Below are positions 6,235 to 6,942 of a stretch of 6,942 nucleotides of DNA, piece after piece. Position numbers and translations under genes: made by a program. How positions within the stretch are numbered: position 1 is the first letter of the stretch; every line of letters begins with the position of its first letter. The notes below the pieces were generated by a model. The model made no database searches and was not told the origin of the DNA. It saw nothing but the letters and a program-made list of their open reading frames with translations. Source of the DNA: Pseudomonadota bacterium (GTDB lineage Bacteria; Pseudomonadota; Alphaproteobacteria; Rhizobiales; Xanthobacteraceae); contig JAEVZN010000253.1 of assembly GCA_023392205.1 (NCBI GenBank), forward strand, positions 1 through 6,942, read 5' to 3'.

Positions 6235-6453
6235 TCGCGGCATCCGCAGCGAAGGTTCGAAATGACAACGCGGCGGCAACCGGTTTGTTGCAGGAACCCG
6301 ACAATTGCCGGCTCCCGTGTCCGCCGGACTGGACAGAAACCCTTGTAAATCAGCCTATTTCGCCAGTTGCTTTGCGATTATGTTTTTGGCAATGTCCGCG
6401 CGCTTTTGGACCCGGGCGGAGGCGATTCCGCGCGCCAGGGCTCTAACCAGCAC

Positions 6454-6476
6454 AGCCGGATGGGGGACTTCCGGCT
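6454..6476 (+). promoter_or_regulatory. Stem-loop in the hppA leader
   Basis: AGCCGGA (6454-6460) and TCCGGCT (6470-6476) are perfect 7-base complements with a 9-base loop containing five Gs. The stem ends 25 bases before the hppA ATG and 15 bases before its GAGG ribosome binding site, so it would sit in the 5' untranslated RNA. No T-run follows, so termination is unlikely. A role in mRNA stability or translation control is inference. Confidence 0.35.
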
Positions 6477-6501
6477 TCTTCCATGTCAATCGAGGTCTAC
6501 A

Positions 6502-6942
6502 ATGACAGCTTTGTGGGTGATCATCGCCTGCGGTTTGCTCGCCATCGTTTACGGCGTTTGGGCCACCATGTCGGTCATGAGCGCCGACCAGGGCTCAGCC
6601 CGGATGCAGGAGATCGCCGCCGCCGTCCGTGAGGGCGCGCAGGCCTATCTGAAACGCCAATACGCCACGATCGGCATCGTCGGCATCGTGATTTTCGTGG
6701 TCGTCGGCCTGCTGCTGGGCTGGCTGGTGGCGATCGGTTTCGCCATCGGGGCGATCCTGTCAGGAATGGCCGGCTTCATCGGCATGAACATCTCCGTCCG
6801 CGCCAACGTCCGCACGGCACAGGCCGCGATTTCTTCGCTGTCGGGTGGTCTGGACATCGCCTTCAAGGCGGGCGCCATCACCGGCATGCTGGTGGCCGGT
6901 CTCGCGCTGCTGGGCGTGGCCGTCTATTTCATGGTGCTGACC
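6502..6942 (+). CDS. hppA: Membrane-bound proton-translocating pyrophosphatase HppA, N-terminal part (3' end outside window)
   Basis: HppA hydrolyses pyrophosphate and uses the energy to pump protons out across the inner membrane. The first 147 codons are visible; full proteins are about 700 residues with around 16 helices. The start is a Met-Thr-Ala-Leu-Trp hydrophobic segment (helix at about 2-24). It is followed by the conserved loop [16 protein letters not shown] (35-50), helices at about 55-75 and 76-97, the conserved [13 protein letters not shown] (94-106), and another helix from about 123. The ATG at 6502 follows GAGG at 6492-6495 with good spacing. The pyrophosphate-binding Asp-rich motifs and the residues that decide potassium dependence lie beyond the right edge, so the subtype cannot be called. 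Confidence 0.95.
   Translation, partial: MTALWVIIACGLLAIVYGVWATMSVMSADQGSARMQEIAAAVREGAQAYLKRQYATIGIVGIVIFVVVGLLLGWLVAIGFAIGAILSGMAGFIGMNISVRANVRTAQAAISSLSGGLDIAFKAGAITGMLVAGLALLGVAVYFMVLT

Larger units (their letters stand above)
6200..6501. other. Non-coding gap between the small minus-strand gene and hppA
   Basis: This 302-base divergent region should hold the promoters of both flanking genes. Its AT-richest part is about 6340-6390. TTGTAA at 6343-6348 could serve as a -35 element, but no convincing -10 follows at proper spacing. Inverted repeats occur at 6224-6234, 6276-6291 (GCAAC/GTTGC, containing the palindrome AACCGGTT), 6416-6431 (GCGGA/TCCGC) and 6454-6476. No RNA gene is recognised. 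A 66-codon frame from a TTG at 6305 exists but has weak coding character. Confidence 0.5.

Noticed and set aside
5605..6279. A 224-codon minus-strand frame covering the deaminase end and the small gene
   Set aside because: It overlaps the adenine deaminase C-terminal domain antisense and conflicts with the better-supported small minus-strand gene; its product is Arg/Pro/Ser-rich with no motif.

Overview
This is a GC-rich stretch of bacterial chromosome. It looks alphaproteobacterial, most likely from the Bradyrhizobium / Rhodopseudomonas / Afipia group. The reasons are the strong G/C bias at third codon positions, a long HppA-type proton-pumping pyrophosphatase, a Bug-family periplasmic binding protein, and an adenine deaminase resembling the Agrobacterium Atu4426 type. 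The assignment rests on recalled family features, not on a database search.

Layout, left to right: (1) the C-terminal part of thiL (thiamine-monophosphate kinase), + strand, cut by the left edge; (2) an FMN-dependent alpha-hydroxy acid oxidoreductase; (3) a 12-helix major facilitator superfamily transporter, preceded by a promoter-like sequence and a hairpin over its ribosome binding site; (4) an exported TctC/Bug-type solute-binding protein; (5) an adenine deaminase whose start lies 6 bases after the stop of the binding protein; (6) a small 66-residue hypothetical protein on the - strand, convergent with the deaminase; (7) a 302-base non-coding gap with several inverted repeats; (8) the first 147 codons of hppA, + strand, cut by the right edge. 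No RNA genes, insertion sequences or CRISPR arrays were seen.

How the genes may work together: thiL and hppA are housekeeping genes and bracket a four-gene metabolic block on the same strand. The block pairs two transport components (MFS permease, Bug binding protein) with two cytoplasmic catabolic enzymes (hydroxy acid oxidation, amidohydrolase/purine deamination). The tightest link is binding protein to deaminase, which is probably one transcript. No TctA/TctB membrane partners are encoded here, so the binding protein is an orphan in this window. The substrate of the block cannot be read from the sequence.

Nothing here is clearly a new system. The points most worth a second look are the hydroxy acid oxidase with a Thr where the family has a catalytic-site Tyr, the orphan Bug-deaminase pair, and the structured leaders before the MFS gene and hppA.
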